Notes: generated by a model not told the origin, from the letters alone. A stretch of DNA of 44,378 nucleotides from an uncultured Eisenbergiella sp. (GCA_910585455.1 CAJUEL010000037.1:1-44378); one strand, 5' to 3'. Positions 17,317 through 25,850 are shown, counted from the first letter of the stretch. A program made the numbers and translations.

Positions 17317-18701
17317 GTCAATTCCTCAGTCACGCTGTCCACCTTTCTGGAAAATTCCAAAAGCTCAGAAAGCGTCTCTTCTAAAAAGGCGGTGCTGTTG
17401 CCGCCCAGCACAAAGGCGGGATGGTGTAAAATCTGATAGGAAAACTCTGCGTTTGTGGCAAAGCCCTCCAACGCGAATTCCTCCAGGCAGCGCCGCATCT
17501 TCCGGATTGCCAAAAGCCTGGTCGGCGCGTGCACCATCACCTTGGCAATCAGCGAATCATACCAGGGCGAAAGCACACAGCCCTGATAGAGGGCGGAATC
17601 CACCCGCACTCCCATGCCGCCCGGCATGTGCAGAAATTCCACCTGACCAGGACAGGGCAAAAAGCTTTTCCCCGGATCCTCCGCGTTGATCCGGCATTCG
17701 ATGGCATGCCCTGTCACCCGGACCTCCTCCTGCTTTATCTCCAGACAAAGCCCGGAAGCGATGCGCAGCTGCTCCCGGATGAGATCGACGCCGCACACCA
17801 GCTCCGTGATGCCGTGCTCCACCTGAATCCGGGTGTTCATTTCCATAAAATAAAACTGCTCCCCATCCACCAGAAATTCCACCGTGCCGGCATTTTCATA
17901 GCCCACCGCCCGGGCTGCCCGCACCGCCGCCTCACCCATTCGGCGGCGCATGTCCTCCTTGATGTTCCAGGCGGGCGCTTCCTCAATCAGCTTCTGATTC
18001 CTTCTCTGAATCGAGCAATCCCGGTCCCCCAGATAGATGACATTGCCAAAACGGTCCGCCAGAATCTGTACCTCAATATGCCGCGGATTTTCCACCAGCT
18101 TTTCCAGATACATCCGATCGTCCCCAAAGCACGCCTTCGCTTCCGCCTTTGCCTCCGCAAACGCGGCGGGCAGCTCTTCCTCGCTGTCACAGCGCCGGAT
18201 TCCCCGTCCGCCTCCGCCTGCGCAGGCCTTTAAAAGCACCGGATAGCCGACCCGCTCTGCCGCCGTCAGCGCATCCTGTGCCGTTTCAACGATTCCCTCC
18301 GATCCCGGCGTCACCGGCACATCCGCCTCCTGCATCAGCCCTCTGGCCGCCGCCTTATCGCCCGCTCTTCTCATGGCGTCTCCGTCAGGACCGATAAAGG
18401 TCAGCCCTGCCTGTATACAGGCATCCGCGAAATCCGCGTTTTCCGATAAAAAACCATAGCCCGGGTGGATGCCGTCGCAGCCCGTCGCCTTCGCCACCGT
18501 GAGGATGGCATTCTGATTCAAGTAGCTCTCTGCAGCCTTCGCCCTGCCGATACACACCGCCCGTCCCGCAAGCTGTACGGGAAGGGAATCCGCATCCGCT
18601 TCCGAATATACGACCACCGTATCAATGCCCATTTCCCGACAGGTCCGCAAAACGCGCAGGGCAATCTCTCCCCGGTTGGCAATCAAAACCCGCTTCAGCA
18701 T
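17313..18701 (-). CDS. accC: Biotin carboxylase subunit of acetyl-CoA carboxylase
   Basis: A 462-residue ATP-grasp enzyme that carboxylates biotin on AccB. LIANRGEIALRVLRTCRE, the ATP lid KACAGGGGRGIR, HIEVQILAD and MEMNTRIQVEH are present. Two small departures from the family are visible: ACAGGGG rather than ATAGGGG in the lid, and EHGITE where most enzymes have EHPVTE. The catalytic arginine and glutamates around these motifs are kept. The start overlaps the accB stop. Confidence 0.96.
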   Translation of the reverse strand: MLKRVLIANRGEIALRVLRTCREMGIDTVVVYSEADADSLPVQLAGRAVCIGRAKAAESYLNQNAILTVAKATGCDGIHPGYGFLSENADFADACIQAGLTFIGPDGDAMRRAGDKAAARGLMQEADVPVTPGSEGIVETAQDALTAAERVGYPVLLKACAGGGGRGIRRCDSEEELPAAFAEAKAEAKACFGDDRMYLEKLVENPRHIEVQILADRFGNVIYLGDRDCSIQRRNQKLIEEAPAWNIKEDMRRRMGEAAVRAARAVGYENAGTVEFLVDGEQFYFMEMNTRIQVEHGITELVCGVDLIREQLRIASGLCLEIKQEEVRVTGHAIECRINAEDPGKSFLPCPGQVEFLHMPGGMGVRVDSALYQGCVLSPWYDSLIAKVMVHAPTRLLAIRKMRRCLEEFALEGFATNAEFSYQILHHPAFVLGGNSTAFLEETLSELLEFSRKVDSVTEELT

Positions 18702-19237
18702 GGCCGATACCTGTAAAGCGCTTCCCCAAAGGCGGCAAACTCCCCGTCCGCCTTCAAAACCTCCTCAATGACGCAGTCACAGGGAGCCGGAATTTCACTG
18801 ATCATCTTCATCGCTTCCATCAGGCACACCGTCTGTCCTGCGGACACCCGGGCTCCCGGCGTCACAAAGGGCGGCTGCCCGGGCTCCGGAGCGGCATAAC
18901 AGGCGCCCACCATGGGCGCGGTGATGAAATACTGCTCCTGCGCAGCGACTGCCCGTTCCCCTGCATACTGCTCCTGCACAGCGGCTGTCTGTACGCCCGC
19001 ATACTGTCCCTGCGCGACGGCCGCCTGCCCGCCCGCACACTGTCCCTGCGCGACGGCTGCCTGCATACCCGCACACTGCCCCTGTGCGACGGCCATTGCC
19101 AGTCCCGCCGGACAGCCGCCTGTATTGCTGCTTCCTCTGGACAGCGCAATCTTAAAATGCTCCGTTGAAAGCTTCATTTCCGTCAGACTGCTCGCCTCAA
19201 ACCGGTCAATCAGTTCAAAAATATCCTGATTCGTCAT
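18695..19237 (-). CDS. accB: Biotin carboxyl carrier protein of acetyl-CoA carboxylase
   Basis: A 180-residue carrier. The C-terminal biotinyl domain (about 103-180) has the site CLMEAMKMISEIPAP with Lys144 as biotinylation target. The N-terminal helix (1-45) is the usual AccB dimer segment. The linker between them (49 to about 104) is unusual: about 4.5 tandem copies of a 12-residue unit of the form AVAQGQCAGxQA, rich in Ala, Gln and Cys, instead of the common Pro/Ala linker. ATG 19237 has AAAGGA upstream; the frame is open to 19273. Confidence 0.94.
   Translation of the reverse strand: MTNQDIFELIDRFEASSLTEMKLSTEHFKIALSRGSSNTGGCPAGLAMAVAQGQCAGMQAAVAQGQCAGGQAAVAQGQYAGVQTAAVQEQYAGERAVAAQEQYFITAPMVGACYAAPEPGQPPFVTPGARVSAGQTVCLMEAMKMISEIPAPCDCVIEEVLKADGEFAAFGEALYRYRPC
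18926..19093 (-). repeat. 36-bp tandem repeat inside accB
   Basis: Roughly 4.5 copies of a 36-bp unit encode the 12-residue repeat AVAQGQCAGMQA / AVAQGQCAGGQA / AVAQGQYAGVQT / AAVQEQYAGERA in the AccB linker. The first two units are almost identical in DNA, so recent expansion or length variation between strains is likely. Confidence 0.85.
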
Positions 19238-19347
19238 AAAATATCCTTTCCCTGTCATACTGCACAACGCCACTTCCTTCGTTCCCGTTCAGCTCTTCAT
19301 GCAGTTTTGCGACAGCACCGGGAACAAACCGGAGAAACGACGGCAGA

Positions 19348-19584
19348 TCAGGCGCAATCCTGTGCGGCGCTCAGATAGTTGACAATATCGCCCACCGTAT
19401 GAAACTCTGCCAGCTTATCTTCCTCAATCGTCAGGTTAAACGCCTCCTCCAGCGCCATCACCAGCTCCACGCTGTCCAGAGAGTCCGCTCCCAGATCGTC
19501 CTTCAGGGACGCCTCCATCGTAATCTGCGCCGCATCGCACGCCAGCGTTTCCGCAATCACATCTCTCACCTTTTCGAATTCCAT
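19348..19584 (-). CDS. acpP: Acyl carrier protein
   Basis: A 78-residue acidic carrier of growing acyl chains. GADSLDSVELVMALEE contains the phosphopantetheine attachment residue Ser35. It is the first gene of the fatty-acid operon, preceded by AAAGGAG and by the promoter and palindrome at 19618-19677. The gap of 110 bases to accB is the largest within the first half of the operon and has no clear structure. Confidence 0.96.
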   Translation of the reverse strand: MEFEKVRDVIAETLACDAAQITMEASLKDDLGADSLDSVELVMALEEAFNLTIEEDKLAEFHTVGDIVNYLSAAQDCA

Positions 19585-19617
19585 TTCTCTATCTCCTTTA
19601 ACATTAAATATTTTTAA

Positions 19618-19677
19618 TTAAAATAATTTAACTAAATTATTTTAAGGATATTGTGGCATGGAAAACGGATTTGTCAA
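19618..19677 (-). promoter_or_regulatory. Promoter and 28-bp palindromic operator of the fatty-acid operon
   Basis: On the minus strand TTGACA (complement of 19672-19677) is followed 18 bp later by CAATAT (complement of 19648-19653). Immediately downstream, 19618-19645 is a perfect palindrome with 13-bp arms (TTAAAATAATTTA) around a 2-bp centre. Its position over the start of transcription fits repression, probably by the MarR/FabT-like protein at 9596-10054. Confidence 0.7.
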
Positions 19678-19716
19678 GCGCTATTTTTTCTTTTTCCCTG
19701 CATCATAACTATAAAA

Positions 19717-19751
19717 CAGGGCTGAAACACAAAATCTGTGTAACAGCCCTG
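19717..19751 (-). terminator. Terminator of the mannosidase transcript
   Basis: CAGGGCTG (19717-19724) and CAGCCCTG (19744-19751) form an 8-bp stem with a further inner ACACA/TGTGT stem. On the minus strand it is followed by TTTTA. It separates the GH38 gene from the fatty-acid operon promoter. Confidence 0.75.
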
Positions 19752-19792
19752 CCAGATTACCCCAAAAGGTAACATATCATCTTTGTTTCGTT

Positions 19793-22700
19793 TTAATAGC
19801 TGACCTTCAAAGTCTTGATCTCAAACGGTCTGAAGCGCAATTCCACTTCCCCGTTATCCGACAGCAGTCTTCCGTCCTCCTCCAGCATGTCTGTCTCCTC
19901 CACAGCCTTCACCGTCCCGTGGATATGCAGCTTCGTGCGCACCGCCGCGCCCTCCGCCTCATACAGCCGGATCACATACGCCTTCTCCCCGCTCTCTGCC
20001 GGCTTGACCGTCTCTGCGATGACATGGTCTGCATCCACCAACAGCAGTGACGGCTGCTGTATGGAACCGGAAAGAATCACCGGACGATAGTTTAACGCAT
20101 AGGCGGGACGGATCACATTTTGGGCTGAGAAGCCGCCCTGATGAGGCAAAAACGCATAGATGCAAAAATGCTGTCCCTTATCCCCGCGGTCATCCGGACG
20201 ATTGCCGCCCTTATGCAGGGAAAGGCGCATTTTGGAATCCTCCACGCTGATTCCATATTTACAGTCATTGAGCAGTGCCGCACCATATCTGGTCTCCGAA
20301 AGATCCGTATACTTATGGTTGGATACCTCAAACTTCGCTTTTTCCTCCGCATTGTTCCTGGTGGTCGGACGCCTGATATAGCCAAACTGTACCTCCTGCC
20401 GCGCCTCATCCGCAAATACTGTCGTATCAAAAGCGGTCTTTAAGAAGCGGTGCTCATCCTGCCAATCGATCAGAGTCTCAAACCGCACCTCTTTGGAATC
20501 CGCATAGACGATCATATCCTGCAACAATGTGGATTTTTCCGACAGTCTGTAGCGACTCCGGATTCTGAATTCCACCTGTCCGTCCGCCACCACGCTCCGC
20601 CCAAGAAGCTCTGCCCTGTCCTTTAGCTTACATGCAAAATCAGCATCCACATCCCAGTTGTCCCAGGCTCTCGATACCTCTTCTCCGATCAAAAACGTGT
20701 TGAGCGCATAGCCTTCCCCGCGCAGCTCTCTGTCCTCCTCCAGATCCACATAGGAATCCAGATAGCCTTTTTCATTGAAAACGATCCTCTCCTTTGGCGC
20801 ACAAAGTACATTGTTTTCCAGCACAAAAGCGCTTCCCGCCGGAATTGTTCCAGGCGCCAGCCGCAATGTGACAGTCCCATAGGCAGGAAGTAAAACCCCC
20901 GCTACCGCAAGCTTTTTCGTCCCATCGAGCGTTGAAACTACCTGCTGTGGGTAATCGCCCTCCACAACCAGTCCTTCCTCGTAATCCAGATAAATTACGT
21001 CGCTGCGGGCAAAGGACAGCGTGTTCATGACGGAAATTTCACGCTCCCGCTTTTCAGGCGAGGACTCCTGCGCATTCTCCAAAAGAAGCTTTCTCATCAT
21101 TTCATCCGCCGCAGCAATCACCCCTGTCATCTCTGCGATCGCCTCATCATGAGCGCGGGCAATGCAGGTGCCGGGCAGAATATCGTGAAACTGATTGACC
21201 AGCGTGGTTGACAAAAGGGGACGGATTTTTTGGGGATCGGCCGCCTCATCCCGGACCATCGCGCTGCGCACCGCCGCATACTCCAGATTATGAATGGCGA
21301 TTTCTGCCAGCCGGTTATTGCGCTTGATCGTATGCTGATTTGTCAGCGTTCCCCGGTGCAGCTCCAGATACAGCTCGCCGGAATAGGTGGACGGATTCTC
21401 AATGCTTTCCTCCAACCGGTGCATGAATGCGCTCACTGTCATATGCTCCGCTCTGGGCAGCCCTTCCGTGTCATACACTCTTCTCGCCATTTCAATCATG
21501 CCAAACTCCGGACCGCCGCCGCCGTCGCCAAAGCCATAGGACAAAAGCCGCATATTGGATACTGATTTTTCTTTCACCGAATCCCATTTGCCAGTTACCA
21601 CATGCTCCATCAGCCTCTCCGGATCAGGCCAAATGTGGGTTTTATTCAAATGCACCAGCACCCTGCTGCCATCCAGTCCCTTCCAGTAAAAGGTATCATA
21701 AGGGAAGAGATTGGTATCATTCCACGCCATTTTGGTTGTTAAAAAGTACTGGATTTTGCATCCTCTCATAATCTGGGGCAGGGATACGCTATAGCCAAAG
21801 GTATCCGGCAGCCAAAAGCTGTCGGAACGATAGCCGAAATTTTCCTCGGTAAACTTCTGTCCCAGCAAAAACTGGCGGATCATATACTCCCCTGAAGGAA
21901 TGTTGCAGTCGCATTCGATATAAACGCCGCCGTTGGGCTCATATCTGCCCTCCTTCACCCGCGCCCTGATCCGTTCAAACAGCTCCGGATAGTGCTCCTT
22001 AATGATTTCGGAATGATAGGCAGAGCTCTGCACGAACAAATACTCCGGATACTGCTCCATCAAATTCATCTGATTTGCGTAGGTCCTCGCGCACTTTTTC
22101 AACGTCTCGCCCTTGTGCCACAGCCAGGCCGTATCCATATGGGAATGTCCGATCAGCCCGGCAAGCGGCGCCGAAACAGAGTTCTTTTTGGAAAGCTGCT
22201 CCTTTAACAGCGGCGCAACGGCGCGGATCGCCTCCACGAACGCCTCCCTTGAGACATTTTCATAATCGTAATAAACGCTCTCATGCACCTTCACCATCGT
22301 CCGGATCAGGTCCGCCCTGCGGAAGCTATCCCCAGGCAGCGCCTTTATCATGGAATTGACGGTTCGCAAATCAAAATAAAAATCAAAAATATCCGGATTC
22401 TTCTGGCAAATATCCAGAGATTCGAACCGGTATTCATAGGAAGGCCGCGGATCATCATCAAAGGGCTGCGTACCCTTAAAATAATGATGCGCATAATATT
22501 CCAATGCCAGCTCTACGACCTCCCCTGCCCTTGCGCTCTCCCGAATCCTGTCACAATAATGATTGCCGTGACTGTTCACGATGATTTTGGACGTAAAAAT
22601 GCCGTCAGGCACGCCGTCCACCCAGAGCATCGCCTCATAGCCGCCGATCCTGGGATAGACGAACAGCTCCTTTTTATCCCATTCTTCCGGCACGCACAAT

Positions 22701-22918
22701 CTTGCTTTAAACCAACAGTAATTTCCTTCGCCGCCCCAGACATCACCCTTTTGACAGGGCGTAAAACAGGCATCCTCCGGAATCCGGTCAAAGGATTGGG
22801 AAGTCTGGAACTTTTTCACAGAAACCTCTCCCAGCTTTTCAAACAGCAGGGGCTCCAGATTTTCCTCAAATTTCCTTAACTTGTCCAACAATCGTTCCTG
22901 TTGCTGTTGTGTATACAT
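19793..22918 (-). CDS. Alpha-mannosidase, glycoside hydrolase family 38
   Basis: A 1041-residue zinc hydrolase that releases alpha-linked mannose. GLIGHSHMDTAWLWH (255-268) has the zinc ligands His260 and Asp262 region typical of GH38, and Asp372 in WLPDTFGYS is the nucleophile. An N-terminal accessory beta domain (about 1-245) precedes the catalytic barrel, and the long C-terminal beta domains follow. No signal peptide, so cytoplasmic: it probably trims imported manno-oligosaccharides or N-glycan fragments. The ribosome site is weak. ATG 22918 is chosen; the frame is open to 22942. Confidence 0.93.
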   Translation of the reverse strand: MYTQQQQERLLDKLRKFEENLEPLLFEKLGEVSVKKFQTSQSFDRIPEDACFTPCQKGDVWGGEGNYCWFKARLCVPEEWDKKELFVYPRIGGYEAMLWVDGVPDGIFTSKIIVNSHGNHYCDRIRESARAGEVVELALEYYAHHYFKGTQPFDDDPRPSYEYRFESLDICQKNPDIFDFYFDLRTVNSMIKALPGDSFRRADLIRTMVKVHESVYYDYENVSREAFVEAIRAVAPLLKEQLSKKNSVSAPLAGLIGHSHMDTAWLWHKGETLKKCARTYANQMNLMEQYPEYLFVQSSAYHSEIIKEHYPELFERIRARVKEGRYEPNGGVYIECDCNIPSGEYMIRQFLLGQKFTEENFGYRSDSFWLPDTFGYSVSLPQIMRGCKIQYFLTTKMAWNDTNLFPYDTFYWKGLDGSRVLVHLNKTHIWPDPERLMEHVVTGKWDSVKEKSVSNMRLLSYGFGDGGGGPEFGMIEMARRVYDTEGLPRAEHMTVSAFMHRLEESIENPSTYSGELYLELHRGTLTNQHTIKRNNRLAEIAIHNLEYAAVRSAMVRDEAADPQKIRPLLSTTLVNQFHDILPGTCIARAHDEAIAEMTGVIAAADEMMRKLLLENAQESSPEKREREISVMNTLSFARSDVIYLDYEEGLVVEGDYPQQVVSTLDGTKKLAVAGVLLPAYGTVTLRLAPGTIPAGSAFVLENNVLCAPKERIVFNEKGYLDSYVDLEEDRELRGEGYALNTFLIGEEVSRAWDNWDVDADFACKLKDRAELLGRSVVADGQVEFRIRSRYRLSEKSTLLQDMIVYADSKEVRFETLIDWQDEHRFLKTAFDTTVFADEARQEVQFGYIRRPTTRNNAEEKAKFEVSNHKYTDLSETRYGAALLNDCKYGISVEDSKMRLSLHKGGNRPDDRGDKGQHFCIYAFLPHQGGFSAQNVIRPAYALNYRPVILSGSIQQPSLLLVDADHVIAETVKPAESGEKAYVIRLYEAEGAAVRTKLHIHGTVKAVEETDMLEEDGRLLSDNGEVELRFRPFEIKTLKVSY

Positions 22919-23024
22919 TTTTTTCACCCGGCCCGCAAACACTACCGCTGTGCCATATCCGGCAGACCTGCGCAGCGCTCTCCTTTCTCTTATCCCCGAT
23001 ACGCATCAGGTCATTTCATCCTGC

Positions 23025-23609
23025 TCAAGCCAGCCTCCGGATACAATCAGCCGTCTGCCTCGCAATTTCCCAATAGCCTTCCTCTGTCAGATGAAGCATG
23101 TCATCGCACTTGTAGTACTTCGGTCCCTTCAGGCACAATGTATACAGATCATTCACCGCAACGCCTTCTGCCTCCATAATCCTGCAGGCCGCCTCATTAT
23201 ACCTGATCACCCAATCATTGCGGTAATTGATCACGGCTTCAGTTCCGGTATTATCCTGTGCTTCGCCCGATTCATAGACAGGCGTGGTCGTCGCGAAAAC
23301 AATCCGCGCTCCATTCGCCCGAAGCAAATGAATGATTCTTCTTAAGCAGTTCTCATACTCATTCAACGGATGAATGGCTTCTGTCATCGGCGCTTCAATG
23401 TTCATATCCCAATAGCCATTGTTCCAGTGTACCAGATCAAAATGTCCGTACTGCTTCAAAAACTGGTTTGCCTGCCAAAGCGTATAAGCGGCAAAACGCC
23501 CGTTATCCTCTTCCGCAAAAATCACCTCATACTCATTTTTTAAAAGCTCCCGGACCTTTTTGTCATAACCCATCCGGATCGAATCCCCCAAAAGCAATAC
23601 CCGTTTCAT
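23025..23609 (-). CDS. SGNH/GDSL hydrolase
   Basis: A 194-residue esterase-type protein. GDS at 8-10 carries the nucleophile, the HWNNGYWDMN segment (61-70) supplies the conserved Asn, and Asp170 and His173 (CDDMLHLTEEGY) complete the triad. No signal peptide. It lies about 100 bp upstream of the GH38 gene on the same strand and may deacetylate sugars handled by that enzyme; co-transcription is likely but the ribosome site of the mannosidase is weak. Confidence 0.88.
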   Translation of the reverse strand: MKRVLLLGDSIRMGYDKKVRELLKNEYEVIFAEEDNGRFAAYTLWQANQFLKQYGHFDLVHWNNGYWDMNIEAPMTEAIHPLNEYENCLRRIIHLLRANGARIVFATTTPVYESGEAQDNTGTEAVINYRNDWVIRYNEAACRIMEAEGVAVNDLYTLCLKGPKYYKCDDMLHLTEEGYWEIARQTADCIRRLA

Positions 23610-23662
23610 CTCGTCCTCCTTTTTGTATCAACCATCCCCATACACCACGTTTCCTGTTATAT

Positions 23663-23692
23663 AAAAAAAGACACCGAATCTATCCGTGTCTT
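23663..23692 (-). terminator. Terminator downstream of the tRNA-Leu 3' end
   Basis: AAGACAC (23668-23674) pairs with GTGTCTT (23686-23692). On the minus strand the hairpin is followed by a run of seven T. This would end transcription coming from the tRNA side and probably belonged to the original tRNA-Leu gene. Confidence 0.75.
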
Positions 23693-23709
23693 CTCTGCTC
23701 TCATGATAC

Positions 23710-23763
23710 TGCTGGTGGCCGGACTTGAACCGGCACGGTGTTGCCACCGAGGGATTTTAAGTC
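23710..23763 (-). tRNA. 3' fragment of tRNA-Leu(UAA), left attachment site of the ICE
   Basis: On the minus strand the sequence from the anticodon loop (CTTAAAA, anticodon TAA) through the variable arm, the T arm (GCCGGTTCAAGTCCGGC) and the acceptor 3' strand CACCAGC plus discriminator A is intact. The 5' half (acceptor, D arm and 5' side of the anticodon stem) is missing; AT-rich element DNA stands there instead. CCA is not encoded. This is what remains when an integrase recombines in the 3' half of a tRNA gene; the intact tRNA-Leu should stand at the other element end. Confidence 0.8.
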
Positions 23764-24034
23764 TTTTATAATAACCGGAACCGGTTAGACTCCCGTAGAA
23801 TATAAGCGAAGGTTGTAATGCTTTACTTATCGCTTACAAAAGCTATATTAGCAAATATCCCTCGAAAAATCAATAGTTTTTTATCATTTTTTGATTTTAT
23901 TTAAAAAACAATTCAAAAAAGATTTGGAGGGATGCTGGACGGATACAGGAGGGATGCCAATTTCATAGTTTCAAAATAACAACAAATAAATAATTCAGCT
24001 CTCAATGCCATGATATTTTTATAAGGAGATACAT
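23764..24034. other. ICE left-end region without genes
   Basis: About 270 bp of AT-rich DNA with no convincing gene. It holds an AACCGG/CCGGTT dyad next to the tRNA fragment, an inverted repeat TAAGCGA...TCGCTTA near 23802-23837, an ATCCCTC at 23857-23863, and the triple 11-bp repeat at 23926-23958. These are the kinds of sites an integrase or excisionase would use. Confidence 0.55.
23926..23958 (+). repeat. Three tandem 11-bp repeats near the attachment site
   Basis: GGAGGGATGCT (23926-23936), GGACGGATACA (23937-23947) and GGAGGGATGCC (23948-23958) follow one another without gaps. The GAGGGAT core also occurs inverted at 23857-23863 and in the tRNA fragment itself. Likely arm-type integrase sites or binding sites of a recombination accessory protein. 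Confidence 0.65.
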
Positions 24035-25222
24035 ATGGATTATCAATTAGAAGTAAAACAAATTGTGGATTACCCACGGTGCCGCATTTACCGTGAGTTC
24101 CTCCGCAGCCTTATGGAAGATAGGGACATCCGTACAAACGGAAGTTCCTATCTTTTTTATTACATGACACTCTGCTCCTATGCCAACTTCCGCTCCTCCT
24201 ACCGCCGGATAGAGGGCATCTCCTATCTGGTCGGTCCAGGTGAGTGGATCTGCAGGACCTCGGAACTGGCAGAATGGTTCCGCACCCGCTTCCAGCACCA
24301 GGCGCTTTCCATTCTGGACTTCCTGCAAAAGCAGAACTACATCACTTATACCCGGCTCGGCAGGAACAACCTGGTCAAATTCAGCATTACCGGCTGGAAG
24401 CAGCATAACACGGCGCTCGACTACAATTACCCATGTCTGAAGGATGTGGGCTTTTTCTTTTTCCCAGTTGCAGCCGTCCATGAACTGATCAGCATGGGGA
24501 AATGCTCGGAGATGGACATTGTGCTGGACTTATGGGTACATACCATTTACAACGACAGTCAGGTGCAGGGTTCTGAACTGGGTCCGGTGGTATATTTCCG
24601 CAACTGCACCGGAAACCCGCTGATAAGTTTCAGTGACCTTGCCCTGCGCTGGGGCATCTCAAAATCAACGGTAAGCCGCATCTTAAACAAGCTGCAGGAC
24701 AAAGAATATCTTTCACTGGTATCGTTTACCGGCAGGCATGGCAGCGTCATCTACCTGTGCAGCTATCTGTCTACCATGTTCAATATCAGTGACGTAATGA
24801 TCGACAAGGAGGAAATTTCCATGACATTTCAGGTTCCCGTACACATTCCGGAGGCTTCATCCCTTCCTGAAGCAGAACCGATCAGGGATGAGCAGATCAC
24901 CATTATGGAAGCGGAAAACAGCGTTTCAGGACAGGCCGCCAGCGTTTCAAAAACGCACATGAAAAAAATCGTCCAAAAAGTGGCGCAAATCCTTGCGGCA
25001 CAAGGGGTTTCGTGCTGTGAATGCCCCCGGACCCTATATAAGTTATATCCCTTATCCGACTGCAAGGAAACTATAGTTAAGTATTCCTTACAGATCGCCT
25101 GCCCGGACGGGAAGATGCCCTACCGGTTTGAACTGACGCTTTCCCCTGTCAGCCCGCCGGAGGGCACCCCTTCCCCTGTACCTGCCAACCAGACTGACCG
25201 CAAAAATGAAGAAAGAAGGTAA
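24035..25222 (+). CDS. ICE-encoded protein with winged-helix DNA-binding region (regulator or replication protein)
   Basis: A 395-residue protein of unknown exact family. Residues about 60-135 look like a first winged helix (TSELAEWFRTRFQHQALSIL) and about 200-240 like a second (FSDLALRWGISKSTVSRILN, then a wing). The C-terminal 120 residues are less ordered but contain KKIVQKVAQILAAQGVSC and a beta-rich end. Proteins like this in clostridial ICEs are often annotated as MarR-like. Strong AAGGAG before ATG 24035. It is the first gene inside the element and may control transfer or start replication; neither can be decided from sequence. Confidence 0.55.
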   Translation: MDYQLEVKQIVDYPRCRIYREFLRSLMEDRDIRTNGSSYLFYYMTLCSYANFRSSYRRIEGISYLVGPGEWICRTSELAEWFRTRFQHQALSILDFLQKQNYITYTRLGRNNLVKFSITGWKQHNTALDYNYPCLKDVGFFFFPVAAVHELISMGKCSEMDIVLDLWVHTIYNDSQVQGSELGPVVYFRNCTGNPLISFSDLALRWGISKSTVSRILNKLQDKEYLSLVSFTGRHGSVIYLCSYLSTMFNISDVMIDKEEISMTFQVPVHIPEASSLPEAEPIRDEQITIMEAENSVSGQAASVSKTHMKKIVQKVAQILAAQGVSCCECPRTLYKLYPLSDCKETIVKYSLQIACPDGKMPYRFELTLSPVSPPEGTPSPVPANQTDRKNEERR

Positions 25223-25228
25223 ACCATC

Positions 25229-25768
25229 ATGCCAAATACAAGACCAAACAAGAACATTCCCTCAGAACAGGAAAATCCCCTGTTCCACGACACATGGAAG
25301 CTGCTAAAGAACTACCGGGATGCCGTCTGGAACCTGGAGCTTGCCGTCCAGCAGGTACGGAGTACCTTTGAGATCGAGTACGGAAGCAGCATAGAGGAAT
25401 TTTTGGACTCCATCTACCTTGCCGGGGCAGACATCGGCGGCTCAAAGCTGGAGGATTATGCAAAGAGCATTGAGCGCAGCAACAAGATGCTGACACTCCT
25501 AAACTCTGCCGTGGACATCCTGCGCAGCAAGCATAAGCATGGGGAGCAGTATTACTGGATACTCTATTACAGCTACCTCTCCCCCCAGCAGCTCCAGAAC
25601 ACGGATGAGATTATCGAGAACCTGCGCCCGCATATAGCGAACATCTCCCACAGAACCTACTACCGGAAACGCCCGGAGGCGGTCAAGGCACTCAGTTCCA
25701 TCCTGTGGGGATACACCTCAAAGGACTGCCTTGATATGCTGGATAAGTTCTTTCCGGAAAAGAAATGA
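25229..25768 (+). CDS. ArpU-like/sigma-region-4-like regulator
   Basis: A 179-residue protein. The second half, from GEQYYWILYYSYLS to ISHRTYYRKRPEAVKALSSILWG, resembles the C-terminal helix-turn-helix of phage ArpU-type late regulators, where a similar (S/T)xxTxYRKRxEA(V/I)xxLS motif occurs. The N-terminal half is helical. It follows the preceding gene by six bases and ends about 75 bp before the promoter block of the secretion operon, so it is the best local candidate to activate that promoter and its copy near 40189. The family link is tentative. Confidence 0.55.
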   Translation: MPNTRPNKNIPSEQENPLFHDTWKLLKNYRDAVWNLELAVQQVRSTFEIEYGSSIEEFLDSIYLAGADIGGSKLEDYAKSIERSNKMLTLLNSAVDILRSKHKHGEQYYWILYYSYLSPQQLQNTDEIIENLRPHIANISHRTYYRKRPEAVKALSSILWGYTSKDCLDMLDKFFPEKK

Positions 25769-25773
25769 CAGAC

Positions 25774-25850
25774 TGGCAGAGGATTGGCACCCAAAATGCG
25801 CAAACTGGCACAGCATTGCGATTTACAGGGAAATTTGCCCATGCTATAAT
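25774..25850 (+). promoter_or_regulatory. Promoter block of the conjugation operon with phased TGGCAC sites
   Basis: TTTACA (25822-25827) and TATAAT (25845-25850) are 17 bp apart. The block starting AAACTGGCACAGC at 25802 is nearly identical to the one at 40189. TGGCAC-type half-sites start at 25774 (TGGCAG), 25795 and 25806, spaced 21 and 11 bp, that is, on one face of the helix just upstream of -35, as expected for an activator. Confidence 0.75.

Noticed and set aside
18926..19093. CRISPR-like array
   Set aside because: The units are contiguous 36-bp repeats without spacers, in frame within accB.
23710..23830. Complete tRNA-Leu gene
   Set aside because: No D arm, acceptor 5' strand or 5' half of the anticodon stem can be found upstream on the minus strand; only the 3' part is there.
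23926..23958. Short CRISPR array
   Set aside because: Repeats are 11 bp with no spacers and no cas genes nearby.
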